64,000 nucleotides of DNA from positions 1,860,001 through 1,924,000 of the forward strand of contig NZ_CP013002.1 in assembly GCF_001414055.1 (NCBI RefSeq), in the 5' to 3' direction. Positions within the stretch are counted from its first letter, which is position 1. Each line of letters opens with the position of its first letter. Below are positions 1-10,341 of the stretch, one piece after another. A program made the position numbers and the translations under genes. The notes beneath the pieces were generated by a model. That model did no database searches. It was not told the DNA's origin and saw nothing but the letters and a program-made list of their open reading frames with translations. This stretch comes from Caulobacter henricii (GTDB lineage Bacteria > Pseudomonadota > Alphaproteobacteria > Caulobacterales > Caulobacteraceae).

Positions 1-1
1 A

Positions 2-40
2 GGCACCTTTACCGTCGTCGCCCAAGACGCCGCCGCCTAA
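2..40 (+). CDS. pyrH: UMP kinase PyrH, C-terminal end only (partial)
   Basis: The first 13 codons are an open frame ending in TAA that reads GTFTVVAQDAAA. The gene enters from outside the window. PyrH (UMP + ATP to UDP) is assigned by position, because pyrH directly precedes frr in alphaproteobacteria and many other bacteria, and because the tail resembles the last beta-strand of UMP kinases. Only the end is visible, so no catalytic motif can be checked. The next gene, frr, begins 22 bases downstream, which suits one operon. Confidence 0.6.
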   Translation, partial: GTFTVVAQDAAA

Positions 41-62
41 CTCAAGCGAAGAGAGCCCCGCC

Positions 63-629
63 ATGGCCGCCGCCGAAAAGCCCGTTCTGTCCCGCTATAA
101 AGAGCGCATGGAAAAATCCGTATTGGCTCTGAAAGAAGATTTCGCCGGTTTGCGGACGGGCCGCGCGTCTTCAAACCTGCTCGACCAGATCATGGTCAAT
201 GCCTACGGTTCCATGGTTCAACTGAATACGGTTGCCTCGATCAGTGTTCCGGAGCCGCGTCAGATCAATGTCAATATCTGGGACAAGGGTGTCGTCTCGG
301 CGGTAGAGAAAGCGATCCGCAATTCGGATCTCGGGCTGAACCCTGTCGTTGAAGGTAATAACCTTCGCATTCCTATCCCGCCCCTGACCGAAGAGCGTCG
401 TAAGGACCTCTCGAAGATTGCTGGGAAATACGCTGAGGCCCAGAAGGTGGCCGTGCGCAACATCCGCCGTGACGCCAATGACGATCTGAAGAAGGCCGAA
501 AAGGCGAGCGTCATCAGCGAAGATGAGCTCAAGAAGATGGAAACCGAGGTCCAGAAGATGACCGACGAAGCCATCAAGAAGGTCGACGAGGCCTTGAAAA
601 TCAAAGAACAAGAGATCATGCAAGTTTAA
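63..629 (+). CDS. frr: Ribosome recycling factor
   Basis: A cytoplasmic protein that works with EF-G to split the post-termination ribosome. The 188 residues match the usual length of about 185. The N-terminus (YKERMEKSVLALKEDF), the RTGRAS stretch near residues 31-36 and the charged C-terminal helix (EDELKKMETEVQKMTDEAIKK) are typical of the three-helix bundle of RRF. Conserved interior segments such as RIPIPPLTEERRKDL are present. The ATG start has a GAGAG ribosome site upstream. It lies between pyrH and uppS as in other alphaproteobacteria. Confidence 0.97.
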   Translation: MAAAEKPVLSRYKERMEKSVLALKEDFAGLRTGRASSNLLDQIMVNAYGSMVQLNTVASISVPEPRQINVNIWDKGVVSAVEKAIRNSDLGLNPVVEGNNLRIPIPPLTEERRKDLSKIAGKYAEAQKVAVRNIRRDANDDLKKAEKASVISEDELKKMETEVQKMTDEAIKKVDEALKIKEQEIMQV

Positions 630-673
630 GGACCGGCCTGAGTATATGGGACGGTTAGGGAAGGCTTGAAACG

Positions 674-1453
674 ATGTCGGCGACGACCGGCCTGCAGGAT
701 GTTTCGGCGCGCGCTGGGGGCGATGCGTCGAGTCGCTCCTTGCATGTGGCCATCATCATGGACGGGAACGGTCGCTGGGCGAAGCGTCGCGGGATGCCGC
801 GTGCGCTGGGTCATCGCGCCGGCGTCAACGCGCTCAAGCGCACGGTCGAAGCCGCCCCAGACCAGGGTGTCGGCGTTCTGACCGTGTTCGGTTTTTCGAC
901 CGAAAACTGGAGCCGTCCTGCGCATGAAGTGTCGGAGTTGATGGGCCTTCTCAAGGCCTATGTGGAATCCGATCTGGAGCGTCTGGACCGAGAGGGGGTT
1001 CGGGTTCGGATCATCGGCCGCAGAACGGGCCTAGCCCCGGATATACAGGAGATTATCGAGCGGGCGGAGCGGCGAACAGCCAGCAACACCAAGTTCACGC
1101 TTCAGGTCGCCTTCAACTACGGTGGCCGCGCCGATATCGCTGATGCTGCCCGGGCCTTTGCTGAAGCCGTGGAACGTGGCGAGGCCAAGGCGGCCGACCT
1201 CAATGAAGCCGTTTTCGAAAGCCTTCTTTCGACATCCGCCGCGCCGGCCCCTGATGTGATTGTGCGCACCAGCGGAGAGCAAAGGATTTCAAACTTCCTG
1301 CTTTGGGAATGTGCCTACGCCGAACTGGTTTTCCAGGACGTGCTGTGGCCCGATTACGGACCCGAAGCCCTCTCTGCGGCCATCACAGAATACCGCGGTC
1401 GTGACCGTCGCTATGGAGGCATTGCTGCCGATGACGTCGCCGTCGCCGGCTAA
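674..1453 (+). CDS. uppS: Isoprenyl transferase (undecaprenyl diphosphate synthase)
   Basis: Condenses isopentenyl diphosphate onto farnesyl diphosphate to make the C55 carrier lipid for peptidoglycan and other envelope polymers. The cis-prenyltransferase signature DGNGRWA begins at residue 30, where Asp30 is the Mg-binding catalytic residue. FGFSTENWSRP lies near residues 72-82 and the C-terminal RTSGEQRISNFLLW motif begins near residue 198. At 259 residues it is normal length, with a slightly long N-terminus. The next gene, cdsA, starts inside its last codons, so the two are probably translationally coupled. A second role would be unexpected. Confidence 0.96.
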   Translation: MSATTGLQDVSARAGGDASSRSLHVAIIMDGNGRWAKRRGMPRALGHRAGVNALKRTVEAAPDQGVGVLTVFGFSTENWSRPAHEVSELMGLLKAYVESDLERLDREGVRVRIIGRRTGLAPDIQEIIERAERRTASNTKFTLQVAFNYGGRADIADAARAFAEAVERGEAKAADLNEAVFESLLSTSAAPAPDVIVRTSGEQRISNFLLWECAYAELVFQDVLWPDYGPEALSAAITEYRGRDRRYGGIAADDVAVAG

Positions 1454-2279
1454 GCGCTTCAACTGGAAAAACCTGCGAGTGCGCGTGCTATCTGGCACCG
1501 TACTCGTGCCTACGGTCGTGGCCGCCGTTTGGTTTGGTGAGATCTGGTTCCTGGCACTTGTCGCCGTCTGTGTTGCGCTTTTGGCCCGCGAGTGGGGCAA
1601 GATGAGTGCGCCCAGAGCCTCAGGTGGCGTTGCCTTTGCCATCGGTGCGGCAGTGCTGGTTGCCGTTATTGCAGCCTATAGAGGCCACTATTATCTTACC
1701 TGGCCGCTCCTCGTTGCAGGGGCGATCCTGGCCGCATTGCTCGCCCGCGGCGCAGTTGAGCGACGCGCGGACGCTGCTTATGGCGTGATCTATATTGGTC
1801 CGGCCTGTATCGCGCTGGTCTGGTTACGTGGTCTGGATGTGGGGCTAAGCTGGACGCTGTTGCTGTTCGCCGTCACTTGGTTTGCAGACATTTTCGCCTT
1901 TGTCGTCGGCAGTATCCTGAAGGGGCCCAAGCTCTGGCCCCGGTTCTCGCCTAACAAAACGTGGTCAGGCTTTTTCGGCGGTCTGGTGGCAGCTTCCCTC
2001 GCGGCCGTCGGAATTGATGTTCTTTCCCGTCATCTCCCGGCTCTGCCCGACCTGAATCTCAGCTGGCCCGTGGCGGCCTTGATCGGATTGCTGGGTGGTC
2101 TCTCGACCATGATGGGCGATCTCTGGGAGTCGATGCTGAAACGGCGTTTCGGCGTGAAGGACTCCGGCGATCTGATCCCTGGACACGGCGGCCTGCTCGA
2201 CCGGGTAGACGGGTTGATGTTCGCAGCCATCGTCATCGCGGGCATCCGCCTGATCTATCTTTATGGATGGGCCAATTGA
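1431..2279 (+). CDS. cdsA: Phosphatidate cytidylyltransferase
   Basis: Integral inner-membrane enzyme making CDP-diacylglycerol from phosphatidate and CTP, the branch point of phospholipid synthesis. The family signature runs near residues 234-263 ([18 protein letters not shown] followed by LDRVDG). About eight hydrophobic segments precede it. The open frame extends upstream to 1260, but that part overlaps uppS. I chose the ATG at 1431 because GGAGG lies at 1415-1419 with good spacing and the resulting 282 residues fit the family. An in-frame ATG at 1413 is the alternative. The 3' end overlaps the dxr start by 13 bases. Confidence 0.95.
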   Translation: MTSPSPAKRFNWKNLRVRVLSGTVLVPTVVAAVWFGEIWFLALVAVCVALLAREWGKMSAPRASGGVAFAIGAAVLVAVIAAYRGHYYLTWPLLVAGAILAALLARGAVERRADAAYGVIYIGPACIALVWLRGLDVGLSWTLLLFAVTWFADIFAFVVGSILKGPKLWPRFSPNKTWSGFFGGLVAASLAAVGIDVLSRHLPALPDLNLSWPVAALIGLLGGLSTMMGDLWESMLKRRFGVKDSGDLIPGHGGLLDRVDGLMFAAIVIAGIRLIYLYGWAN

Positions 2280-3466
2280 CGCCGATCCGGAAGGTCGTGG
2301 TTCTGGGCTCCACTGGCTCAATCGGTGTTTCGACTCTGAGCCTGTTTGAAGCCTCTGGCGTCGAGGTTGACGTCCTGGCGCTCACGGCTGGTCGCAACGT
2401 CGAAAAGTTGATCGAACAGGCGCTACGCTGGCGGCCCACCGTTGTGGTCATTGAAGATGAGGCGCTGCTCCCCAGGCTTCGAGACAGCCTTCAAAACACG
2501 GGCATCCGAACCGCTGCCGGGGCCTCGGCTATTGTCGAAGCTGCGGCAATGGGTGCCGACTGGGTGATGTCGGCTATCGTCGGGGCTGCTGGCCTGGCAC
2601 CGACCCTGGCGGCAGCGCGGACCGGAGCCGTGATCGCTCTGGCGAACAAAGAGAGCCTTGTTTGTGCTGGACCTGCACTGTTGCGGATTGCCCGCGCAGC
2701 AGGCGGATCCGTGATTCCGGTCGACTCAGAGCACTCCGCGATCTTTCAGGTGCTGCAGCCGGCCTGCATCCACAGGGTATCGCGACTGATCCTCACGGCG
2801 TCCGGTGGGCCTTTTCGAACCTGGACTCGCGACCAGATGGCCGTGGCCACGCCCGAACAAGCCGTGGCTCATCCAAATTGGTCGATGGGCGCCAAGATTT
2901 CGGTCGATTCCGCATCCATGATGAACAAGGGCCTCGAAATGATCGAGGCGTCCTATCTGTTCGATACACCTGAAGAGCGCATCGAGGCCGTGATCCACCC
3001 ACAGTCCGTCATTCACAGCCTGGTCGAGTATGTCGACGGCTCGACCCTTGCCCAATTGGGACCTCCGGATATGCGGAGCCCGATCGCCTGCGCCTTTGCA
3101 TGGCCTGATCGCCTGCCTTGGCCGGCGCCCCGACTTGATCTGGCGGCCTATGGCCAGTTGACTTTCGAGCAACCGGATCAAGAGCGCTTTCCCTCCATCG
3201 GCATCGCCCGAGAGGCGATGCGGCTAGGCGGTGGCGCTCCGGCTGCTATGAACGCAGCCAATGAAGTGGCCGTAGCGGCATTCCTTGACCGTCAGATCGG
3301 CTTTCTCGATATTGCCGCTTCGGTGGCGGGGACCCTGGAACGCATGAATAGCTTGGGGGCCTTGATGGAAGCTGACGCCGATCCAGTCGAAAGCGCCATG
3401 ACTACGGACGCGAGCGCCCGCCGCATTGCGGCCGAGGTTGTGCGTCAAGTTCAACGGCACAACTGA
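2267..3466 (+). CDS. dxr: 1-deoxy-D-xylulose 5-phosphate reductoisomerase
   Basis: Second step of the MEP isoprenoid pathway: DXP plus NADPH to 2-C-methyl-D-erythritol 4-phosphate. The NADPH-binding loop GSTGSIG is at residues 14-20 and the conserved NKES motif at about 127-130. The metal and substrate segment ([11 protein letters not shown]) and the flexible-loop region with [11 protein letters not shown] follow. The length of 399 is typical. The start overlaps the end of cdsA. The MEP enzymes ispD and ispF are fused further along in this window at 50.9 kb. Confidence 0.97.
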   Translation: MGQLTPIRKVVVLGSTGSIGVSTLSLFEASGVEVDVLALTAGRNVEKLIEQALRWRPTVVVIEDEALLPRLRDSLQNTGIRTAAGASAIVEAAAMGADWVMSAIVGAAGLAPTLAAARTGAVIALANKESLVCAGPALLRIARAAGGSVIPVDSEHSAIFQVLQPACIHRVSRLILTASGGPFRTWTRDQMAVATPEQAVAHPNWSMGAKISVDSASMMNKGLEMIEASYLFDTPEERIEAVIHPQSVIHSLVEYVDGSTLAQLGPPDMRSPIACAFAWPDRLPWPAPRLDLAAYGQLTFEQPDQERFPSIGIAREAMRLGGGAPAAMNAANEVAVAAFLDRQIGFLDIAASVAGTLERMNSLGALMEADADPVESAMTTDASARRIAAEVVRQVQRHN

Positions 3467-3485
3467 AGACGAGAAGAAAACCGAC

Positions 3486-4970
3486 ATGCTCGGCTTCATG
3501 CAATCGGCTATCGCCTACATCATCGCTTTCCCGCTCGTGATCCTCGTTGTGGTCACCGTGCACGAGCTTGGTCACTTCTGGGCGGCCAAGGCCTGCAAGG
3601 TAGAGATCGAGAAGTTCTCCATCGGTTTCGGGCGCGCCATCGTATCGTGGCGTGATCGCGACGGCGTCCAGTGGCAGATCGGATGGCTGCCCCTTGGCGG
3701 TTATGTACGGTTCGCCGGTGATGAGAACGCGGCAAGCGTTCCTGACCAGCAGGACCTCGCAAGCCTGCGCACCGCCATCGAGCGTCGGGAGGGGCAGGCA
3801 GCAGTCAGTCGCTATCTGCATTTTAAGCCGCTTTGGCAAAGAGCCTTTATTGTCGTGGCGGGGCCTCTGGCCAATTTCGTCCTGGCTATCGTGCTGTTCG
3901 CCGCTCTGCTCGGCGTGTTTGGCGAAACAGTGCGTCGCCCCGTCATCAGTGGCGTCAACGCCGGCAGCCCTGCAGCCGCCGCTGGCTTCCGCCAAGGCGA
4001 CGTGATTCTTTCGGCCGACGGCCGCACGGTCAAGAATTTTGGCGAACTGGAAACCTACGCCCTGCTGCGCAGCGATGTTCCAATCCGCTTCAAGATCGAA
4101 CGCGACAAGCAAACCCTCGAACTGGTGGCGACCCCGGCCCTGGTTGAGGTCTCAGATGGTTTCGGCGGCAGCCAGAAGGCCGGGGAGCTCGGCTTTGGCG
4201 CTCCGCCTCTGATCGCCAATGTGGAACCAGGCTCGGCCGCTGATAAGGCTGGGCTGCGCCGCGGGGACCTTGTGCAGAAGGCTGATGGCGCTGCGATCGG
4301 CAGTTTCGAAGACCTCACGCAACATGTAGCCCAGAGTGGTGGCCGCCCGATTGCGTTTGATGTCTATCGTGATGGCGCGACGATCCAGGTCCTCGCTACC
4401 CCGAGGCTCCAGACCCGGCCCGATGCGGCGGGTAAGCCCAGCACGCGCCTCCTGCTTGGGGTGGCCGGTGGGCTGCCAGCCAGCGACGTGCAGCGTGTTC
4501 GCTACAATCCGGTTGAGGCCTTGGCCGGCGGCGTGGCCCGTACGTGGGATGTTCTTGAGACCACGGTCTACTATCTGGGGCGCGTCATTCGCCTGGAGGT
4601 CTCTGCCGAACAGATCAGCGGTCCGATCGGCATTGCCAAGACGTCTGGCCAGTTGGCTCAGGCCGGTGCGGCCGGTGCGGCCGATTTTCCGTCCATGCTG
4701 CTTGGGTCAGCGGTGGCTCTGATCTGGCTGTCAGCCATCCTGTCCGTCAGCGTCGGCTTCATGAACCTGTTGCCGATTCCGGTCTTGGATGGTGGGCATC
4801 TGTTGTTCTACGCCTATGAGGCGGTTGCCCGGCGTCCGCTTGGCGCACGTCTTCAGGCCGCTGGTTACCGGGTTGGTCTTGCGCTCTTGCTGAGTTTCAT
4901 GTTGTTCGCGACCTGGAATGATCTGCAGCGCCTGAGCGTCTTCAAATTTTTTGGTGGGTTGTTCTCTTGA
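3486..4970 (+). CDS. rseP: RIP metalloprotease RseP (site-2 protease, MmpA-like)
   Basis: Inner-membrane zinc protease that cuts transmembrane segments. In Caulobacter the homologue MmpA degrades PodJ, and in E. coli RseP cleaves RseA. The zinc motif HELGH is at residues 26-30 in the first membrane helix, and the C-terminal ligand motif LDGGH is near residue 435. Two PDZ domains lie between them, centred on AGSPAAAAGFRQGDVI and PGSAADKAGLRRGDLV. The open frame extends to 3426, but that part overlaps dxr. The ATG at 3486 follows a GAGAAG site and places the first membrane helix correctly, giving 494 residues. Confidence 0.94.
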   Translation: MLGFMQSAIAYIIAFPLVILVVVTVHELGHFWAAKACKVEIEKFSIGFGRAIVSWRDRDGVQWQIGWLPLGGYVRFAGDENAASVPDQQDLASLRTAIERREGQAAVSRYLHFKPLWQRAFIVVAGPLANFVLAIVLFAALLGVFGETVRRPVISGVNAGSPAAAAGFRQGDVILSADGRTVKNFGELETYALLRSDVPIRFKIERDKQTLELVATPALVEVSDGFGGSQKAGELGFGAPPLIANVEPGSAADKAGLRRGDLVQKADGAAIGSFEDLTQHVAQSGGRPIAFDVYRDGATIQVLATPRLQTRPDAAGKPSTRLLLGVAGGLPASDVQRVRYNPVEALAGGVARTWDVLETTVYYLGRVIRLEVSAEQISGPIGIAKTSGQLAQAGAAGAADFPSMLLGSAVALIWLSAILSVSVGFMNLLPIPVLDGGHLLFYAYEAVARRPLGARLQAAGYRVGLALLLSFMLFATWNDLQRLSVFKFFGGLFS

Positions 4971-4999
4971 ACGGCCACCTTCCGTCCATGATTGGTCCC

Positions 5000-7351
5000 A
5001 TGAGCAAAATTCGCGCCCACAGCGCCGCGTTCGCCACCGGTGTGGCGATTCTCTTCGGTTCGACCGCGTTGGTCGCGCCCGCTGCGGCATTCGCCCAGTC
5101 GGCGCAGACCAGTGTGGTTCAGAGAATCGTCGTGCAGGGAAATGAGCGGATCGAGCAGGGGACCGTGATGTCCTATCTGCCGATCCAACCCGGCGATACT
5201 GTGGACGCCGCGCGGCTCGATTTGGCGCTCAAGACTCTCGCCCGCACGGATCTCTTTGCAGACGTCAAGATCGACATGATCTCGGGCGACCTGATCGTGA
5301 AGGTCGTCGAGAACCCGATCATCAATCAGGTCGTCTTTGAAGGGAACTCGTCGCTCAAGGAAGACAAGCTCAAGGACGAAGTGCAGATCCGGCCGCGGGG
5401 CATTTTCACCCGCGCCAAGGTTCAGGCCGATGTTCAGCGGATTATCGAGCTCTATCGCCGGTCTGGACGTATCTCGGCGACGGTCACGCCCAAGGTCGTG
5501 GAACTGCCGCAGAAGCGCGTCGATCTGGTCTTCGAGATCAATGAAGGCCCCAAAAGCGGCGTTCTGGGCATCAACTTCCTCGGAAATTCGGAGTTCTCCG
5601 ACAACGATCTGCGTGATGTGATCGTGACCAAGGAGTCTCACTGGTACAAGTTCCTGACCAGCAACGACAATTACGATCCCGACCGGATCGAGTACGACCG
5701 CGAGCAACTGCGCAAGCACTACCGCAACCGCGGCTATTTTGATTTCCGGGTCGTCTCCTCGATGGCCGAGCTGGCACCCGACAAGAACGGGTTCGCCGTG
5801 ACCTACACCCTGGACGAGGGTCCGAAGTACAAGTTCGGCAAGGTCACGGTTGAGACTGAACTCAAGAAGCTGGACGGCACCCTGCTTGCCCAGATTCTGC
5901 CGATCCGCACCGGCCAGCTTTATGAAGACGAGCGTATCGAACAGGCCACCGATGCTCTGACCTTTGCGGCCGGCGCGGCAGGCTTCGCCTTTGTCGATGT
6001 TCGCCCCCGCTATGTGCCCAATCGCGAAACCAACACCGTTGATGTTGTCTTCCAGGTTCGTGAAGGCCCGCGGGTCTATGTCGACCGGATCGATATCGTC
6101 GGCAATACGCGTACCCTGGACTATGTCCTGCGCCGCGAACTCGAAGTGGCCGAAGGCGACGCCTATAACCGTGTGCTGGTCGACCGTTCGAAAAACAACA
6201 TCCGCCGCCTCGGCTTCTTCAAGGAAGTCGAGATTGAGGAAGTTCCCGGCAGCGCACCAGACCGCACAGCCCTGCGTGTGAAGGTCGAGGAACAGCCGAC
6301 CGGGGAACTCTCGTTCAGCGCCGGCTACAGCTCGGTGGACAAGCTTGTGCTCGACGTCGGCATCACGGAACGCAATTTCCGAGGCCGCGGTCAGAACATG
6401 CGCGGACGGATTTCCGTCGGTTCCCTGCGTCAGCAGATCGATTTCGCCTTTACCGAGCCGCGGTTCCTCAATCGCAATCTGGTCGCAGGCGTCGATATCT
6501 ATTCGTTCCGCTATGACCTGAGTGACTATGCGGCCTATGACACCCGATCGCTGGGGGGCAATGTTCGCGTCGGCTTCCCACTGACCCAAAACGCCTCCAT
6601 GAGCATGCGTTATACGCTGCGGCGGGATGAGGTCAGTGTTTCTGACGGCCTCTGCAACAGCGGGTCAGTTTCTCAAATTCTCTGCCTGCAGCGCGGTGCT
6701 TATATGACCTCGCTGGTGGGCTACGGCCTTAGGATCGACAAGCGAAATGACCCGATCCAGCCGACCCGTGGCTGGTTCGCAGACCTGAATCAGGATCTGG
6801 CCGGCTTTGGCGGCGACGTGAAGTACCTCAAGACCGAAACCGATGCCGGCTGGTATTGGGGCTTCAACAAGGACTTCATCTTCAGTGCTACGGGCTCCGC
6901 CGGCTATATCGAAGGCTGGGGTGGGGACAATGTCCGCATCAATGACCGCTTCTATAAGGGCGGCACCAACTTCCGTGGCTTTGAAACGGCTGGCATCGGC
7001 CCGCGTGACATCTCGACCCAGAGCAATTCGCTGGGCGCGAAACTCTACGCCATTGGCACGTTCGAGCTAACCGTTCCGACGCTTCTGCCGGAGCAGTACG
7101 GGATCAAGGCGGCTTTGTTCAGCGATTTTGGTACTGCGGGCTTGCTCGATGACTCAGACCGTCAGTCTTCGGCTGGCGTCTTTGACCCGAACATCCGAGA
7201 CAACCTGGGTCTTCGGGCCTCGGCGGGTATCAGCATCGACTGGAAGTCGCCCATGGGTCCGATCCGGTTCGACTTCAGCAAAATCCTTTCCAAGGAAGAC
7301 TACGACCGGACCGAAACGTTCCGGTTCTCCACCTCCACAAGGTTCCAATGA
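5000..7351 (+). CDS. bamA: Outer membrane protein assembly factor BamA
   Basis: Omp85-family core of the BAM complex that folds beta-barrels into the outer membrane. After an N-terminal signal peptide (cleavage near AAAFAQ) come five POTRA repeats over roughly residues 35-410. A 16-strand barrel follows, with the typical KGGTNFRGFE and GPRDI segments. The open frame can extend to a TTG at 4967 or an ATG at 4988. I chose the ATG at 5000 because it begins a clean signal peptide (MSKIRAHSAAFATG), but no start has a strong ribosome site. The chain ends TRFQ, one residue past the usual terminal Phe. Confidence 0.95.
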   Translation: MSKIRAHSAAFATGVAILFGSTALVAPAAAFAQSAQTSVVQRIVVQGNERIEQGTVMSYLPIQPGDTVDAARLDLALKTLARTDLFADVKIDMISGDLIVKVVENPIINQVVFEGNSSLKEDKLKDEVQIRPRGIFTRAKVQADVQRIIELYRRSGRISATVTPKVVELPQKRVDLVFEINEGPKSGVLGINFLGNSEFSDNDLRDVIVTKESHWYKFLTSNDNYDPDRIEYDREQLRKHYRNRGYFDFRVVSSMAELAPDKNGFAVTYTLDEGPKYKFGKVTVETELKKLDGTLLAQILPIRTGQLYEDERIEQATDALTFAAGAAGFAFVDVRPRYVPNRETNTVDVVFQVREGPRVYVDRIDIVGNTRTLDYVLRRELEVAEGDAYNRVLVDRSKNNIRRLGFFKEVEIEEVPGSAPDRTALRVKVEEQPTGELSFSAGYSSVDKLVLDVGITERNFRGRGQNMRGRISVGSLRQQIDFAFTEPRFLNRNLVAGVDIYSFRYDLSDYAAYDTRSLGGNVRVGFPLTQNASMSMRYTLRRDEVSVSDGLCNSGSVSQILCLQRGAYMTSLVGYGLRIDKRNDPIQPTRGWFADLNQDLAGFGGDVKYLKTETDAGWYWGFNKDFIFSATGSAGYIEGWGGDNVRINDRFYKGGTNFRGFETAGIGPRDISTQSNSLGAKLYAIGTFELTVPTLLPEQYGIKAALFSDFGTAGLLDDSDRQSSAGVFDPNIRDNLGLRASAGISIDWKSPMGPIRFDFSKILSKEDYDRTETFRFSTSTRFQ

Positions 7352-7995
7352 TCATGACTTCCAAGTTCCTGTTTGCGGCCGCTTCGGGCGTCGTCGCCAT
7401 CGCCATGTCGAGCACCGCCCTGGCCCAGACAGCACCGGCCGCCGCCCCCGCCGCACCGGCTATCACGCACGGCGCACCGATTGCAGGCGTTTGCATCTTT
7501 TCGAGCCAGCGCGCTGTCGGCTCCTCGGCTGTCGGCAAGGCGGTCGACGCTCGTCTGAAGACGATCATTGCGCAAGTGAATGCTGAACTGACCGGCGAAC
7601 GCACCACGCTCGACAATGAAGCCAAGGCGCTGGACGCCAAGAAGGCCACGCTGGATCAAGGTGCACTCGAGCAGCAAGCTGCGGGCCTTCAGGTTAAGGC
7701 CAACGCCTGGCAGCGCAAGGGTCAGCTTCGCCAGAAGGAAGTCGAAGCAACCGAGCAAAAGGCGCTTTCGCGCGTCTATCAGGAGCTCGATCCGGCCATC
7801 AAGCAGGTCTATCAGCAACGCACCTGCGGCATTCTGGTTGACCGCGAGTCGGTTCTGCTGGCGAACCCCGCCATGGACATTACTGACGCCGTCGTCGTGG
7901 CCCTGGACGCTCGCATCAAGACCCTTACCTTCGATCGCGAACGTCTGGACCAACCGGCCGCCGGCGCTCAAGCTCTGACGCCGACCAAGAAATAA
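7348..7995 (+). CDS. skp: OmpH/Skp-family periplasmic chaperone
   Basis: A 215-residue protein with a signal peptide (cleavage near TALAQ, about residue 26), an Ala/Pro-rich linker and a charged helical stretch at about 70-150 with many Glu, Lys and Gln. This is the tentacle-like coiled coil of Skp, which holds unfolded outer-membrane proteins for BAM. Sequence identity in this family is always low, so the call leans on the position directly behind bamA and before lpxD, the usual bamA-skp-lpxD order. The start codon overlaps the bamA stop, which suggests coupling. Confidence 0.88.
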   Translation: MIMTSKFLFAAASGVVAIAMSSTALAQTAPAAAPAAPAITHGAPIAGVCIFSSQRAVGSSAVGKAVDARLKTIIAQVNAELTGERTTLDNEAKALDAKKATLDQGALEQQAAGLQVKANAWQRKGQLRQKEVEATEQKALSRVYQELDPAIKQVYQQRTCGILVDRESVLLANPAMDITDAVVVALDARIKTLTFDRERLDQPAAGAQALTPTKK

Positions 7996-8042
7996 GCGAC
8001 TCGGCAGGCGCTGAGCGCCGTGCCATTCGCCGAGAGGACCAG

Positions 8043-9062
8043 ATGCCGGACCCACGATTTTTCGATCACCTGGGTCCGGCGTCGCTTCAGGAGCTCGCAC
8101 TCCTGGGCTCTGCCGAACTCTCCGACGCTGGACAGGCCTCTCGAGCCTTTGCCCAGGTCGCGCCACTCGACGCCGCCAACAGCGAGGCCATTGCCTTCTT
8201 TTCGGACGTCAAGCGTCGGGATGCTGCCGCTGACACTCAGGCGGGGGCCTGCTTTGTCAGGCCTGAATATCGCGATCTGCTGGGCCCTGGCTGCGCGGCA
8301 CTGCTGACGGCCCACCCTCAGGCTTCCTGGGCGGCCGCAGCGGCGAGGCTGTATGCCCCACGCCGGCACGAGCCTGATACAGACCAGATCCATCCCGATT
8401 GTGAACTGGAAGAGGGCGTCAGGTTGTCTCCCGGCGTTACAATCGGGCAGGGGGCCCGGATTGGCCGAGGGACCCGACTGGCACCCGGTGTCGTCATTGG
8501 GCCCGGCGTCACTCTGGGCCGTGACTGTCTGATTGGGGCCAATGCCGTGATCGGGTTTGCCATCATAGGTGACCGCGTCAACATTCATGCTGGAGCCGTG
8601 ATTGGCGAGGCCGGTTTTGGGGCCGCAGCCGGGCCTAAAGGGGTGGTGGATCTTCCACAACTTGGCCGGGTCATTATTCAGGACGGCGTTACCGTCGGGG
8701 CCAATAGCTGTGTCGACCGCGGAGCCTTTTCCGATACGACCGTCGGTGAGAACACCAAGATCGACAATCTGGTCCACGTCGCGCACAACGTCCGCATAGG
8801 TCGCAATTGCGTGTTGGCGGCCTATACCGGTATCTCTGGCAGCACCGTTGTCGGTGATGGCGTTGCCTTTGGAGGCAAGGCCGGGGTAGCCGACCATCTC
8901 ACGATCGGCTCAGGCGCGAGCATTGGCGCTTCTGCGGCAGTGTTTAAGGCCGTGCCTGACGGTGAAACATGGACTGGATTTCCGGCCCGGCCGCTGAAGC
9001 GGTGGCTCCGGGAAACCGCATGGCTCTCGCGCATGGCGGGTGGCCGGGGAACAAGGGGCTAA
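8043..9062 (+). CDS. lpxD: UDP-3-O-acylglucosamine N-acyltransferase
   Basis: Third lipid A enzyme: N-acylation of UDP-3-O-acyl-glucosamine from hydroxyacyl-ACP. Residues 1-100 form the uridine-binding domain. From about 110 to 310 the chain is a left-handed beta-helix of hexapeptide repeats (GVTIGQ, GVVIGP, NAVIGF and others). The catalytic-His region reads [11 protein letters not shown] with His245 and His248. At 339 residues it is normal length. It starts 47 bases after skp and precedes fabZ by two bases. The trimeric acyltransferase fold is shared with lpxA downstream, but the N-terminal domain identifies LpxD. Confidence 0.96.
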   Translation: MPDPRFFDHLGPASLQELALLGSAELSDAGQASRAFAQVAPLDAANSEAIAFFSDVKRRDAAADTQAGACFVRPEYRDLLGPGCAALLTAHPQASWAAAAARLYAPRRHEPDTDQIHPDCELEEGVRLSPGVTIGQGARIGRGTRLAPGVVIGPGVTLGRDCLIGANAVIGFAIIGDRVNIHAGAVIGEAGFGAAAGPKGVVDLPQLGRVIIQDGVTVGANSCVDRGAFSDTTVGENTKIDNLVHVAHNVRIGRNCVLAAYTGISGSTVVGDGVAFGGKAGVADHLTIGSGASIGASAAVFKAVPDGETWTGFPARPLKRWLRETAWLSRMAGGRGTRG

Positions 9063-9064
9063 GT

Positions 9065-9541
9065 ATGGGCCAGGACATCGCCGAAACGGCGCAAACCGAT
9101 ATCGACATCGCCGAGATCCTCGCTCGGATCCCGCACCGTTATCCTTTCCTGCTCGTCGACCGGGCCGAGGACTATCGTCCCCACCAGTCCATCGTCGGCA
9201 TCAAGTGCGTCACCGTGAACGAACCCTTCTTTCAGGGCCACTTTCCCGGCAATCCGGTCATGCCGGGCGTCCTGATCATTGAAGCCATGGCCCAAACGGG
9301 AGCCGTGCTCATGAGCAAGTCGCTTGAGGTCGATACGGAAGGCAAGACGATCTTCTTCATGTCGGTCGACAATGCCCGCTTCCGCAATCCGGTCCGCCCC
9401 GGTGACGTCCTGCGGATGGAGGTCGAGGTGACCCGTTCGCGCTCGACCATCTTCAAGTTCAAGGGCGTTGCCAAGGTGAACGAGAAGGTCGCGGCAGAAG
9501 CAGAGTTTGCCGCCATGGTGGTGGAGACGCCGACCAAATGA
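9065..9541 (+). CDS. fabZ: 3-hydroxyacyl-ACP dehydratase FabZ
   Basis: Dehydrates beta-hydroxyacyl-ACP in fatty acid elongation. FabZ and LpxA compete for the same hydroxyacyl-ACP pool, and here their genes are adjacent. The hot-dog fold signature [10 protein letters not shown] is at residues 24-33. The active-site His59 lies in [12 protein letters not shown] and Glu73 follows in IIEAMAQ. The open frame reaches back to 8969 inside lpxD. The ATG at 9065, two bases after the lpxD stop, gives 158 residues, the family norm. The stop overlaps the lpxA start as ATGA. Confidence 0.96.
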   Translation: MGQDIAETAQTDIDIAEILARIPHRYPFLLVDRAEDYRPHQSIVGIKCVTVNEPFFQGHFPGNPVMPGVLIIEAMAQTGAVLMSKSLEVDTEGKTIFFMSVDNARFRNPVRPGDVLRMEVEVTRSRSTIFKFKGVAKVNEKVAAEAEFAAMVVETPTK

Positions 9542-10332
9542 GCCAGATCCATCCTACCGCCCTGGTGGCTCCTGGTGCTGAACTGGGTGCCGATGTCGAA
9601 ATCGGCCCGTTCTGCACGGTGGGCCCGAAGGTCAGGCTCGGCGACGGCGTGCGTCTGATCTCCCATGTCGTGATCGACGGAGCGACCTCGATTGGCTCGG
9701 AGTGCACCGTCTACCCGTTCGCGGTCCTCGGCGCGCCACCCCAGCACCTTGCTCACAAGGGCGAAGATACACGGCTCGAAATCGGCGACCGCAATCTGAT
9801 CCGCGAGCATGTGACCATGCAAACCGGGACCGTGGGCGGAGGCGGCGTAACGCGGGTTGGGTCCGACAGCCTCTACATGGTCGGCGCTCACGTCGCGCAC
9901 GACTGCATCGTTGGCGACCGGGTGACGTTCGCCAATAGCGCCACGCTTGGCGGCCATGTGACCGTTGATGATTACGTGTTCATGGGCGGTCTTTGTGCCG
10001 TTCACCAGTTCAGTCGGATTGGTCGCTACGCGTTCGTAGGCGGCGGCGGCATCGTCACCAAGGATGTCATCCCCTATGGCTCCGTCTGGGGGAACCACGC
10101 GCACCTCGAGGGTCTGAACCTCGTGGGTCTTAAGCGTCGGGGTTTCAGCCGGGAGGCCATCAACGCCCTGCGGGCCGCCTATCGCCTGTTGTTCGCAGAC
10201 GAGGGAACCTTCCAGGAGCGGCTCGAGGACGTGGCCGAAATCCATGCTTCCAATGCCGAGGTCATGGAGATCGTGAATTTCATCCGGTCGGATAACAACC
10301 GGCCCCTCTGCCTGCCCGAGCGGGAAGTCTAG
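9538..10332 (+). CDS. lpxA: UDP-N-acetylglucosamine acyltransferase
   Basis: First committed lipid A step: transfers a 3-hydroxyacyl chain to the 3-OH of UDP-GlcNAc. The left-handed beta-helix of hexapeptide repeats starts at the N-terminus ([17 protein letters not shown]). The catalytic histidine corresponds to His121 in [13 protein letters not shown], matching E. coli His125. The C-terminal helical domain includes [11 protein letters not shown] and ends at residue 264, the usual length. The start codon overlaps the fabZ stop. Chain-length selectivity cannot be read safely from sequence alone. Confidence 0.97.
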   Translation: MSQIHPTALVAPGAELGADVEIGPFCTVGPKVRLGDGVRLISHVVIDGATSIGSECTVYPFAVLGAPPQHLAHKGEDTRLEIGDRNLIREHVTMQTGTVGGGGVTRVGSDSLYMVGAHVAHDCIVGDRVTFANSATLGGHVTVDDYVFMGGLCAVHQFSRIGRYAFVGGGGIVTKDVIPYGSVWGNHAHLEGLNLVGLKRRGFSREAINALRAAYRLLFADEGTFQERLEDVAEIHASNAEVMEIVNFIRSDNNRPLCLPEREV

Positions 10333-10341
10333 GCACCGCGA

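Noticed and set aside
4865..6589. 574-codon minus-strand open frame
   Set aside because: Antisense to rseP and bamA with no recognisable motif; both plus-strand genes are well supported.
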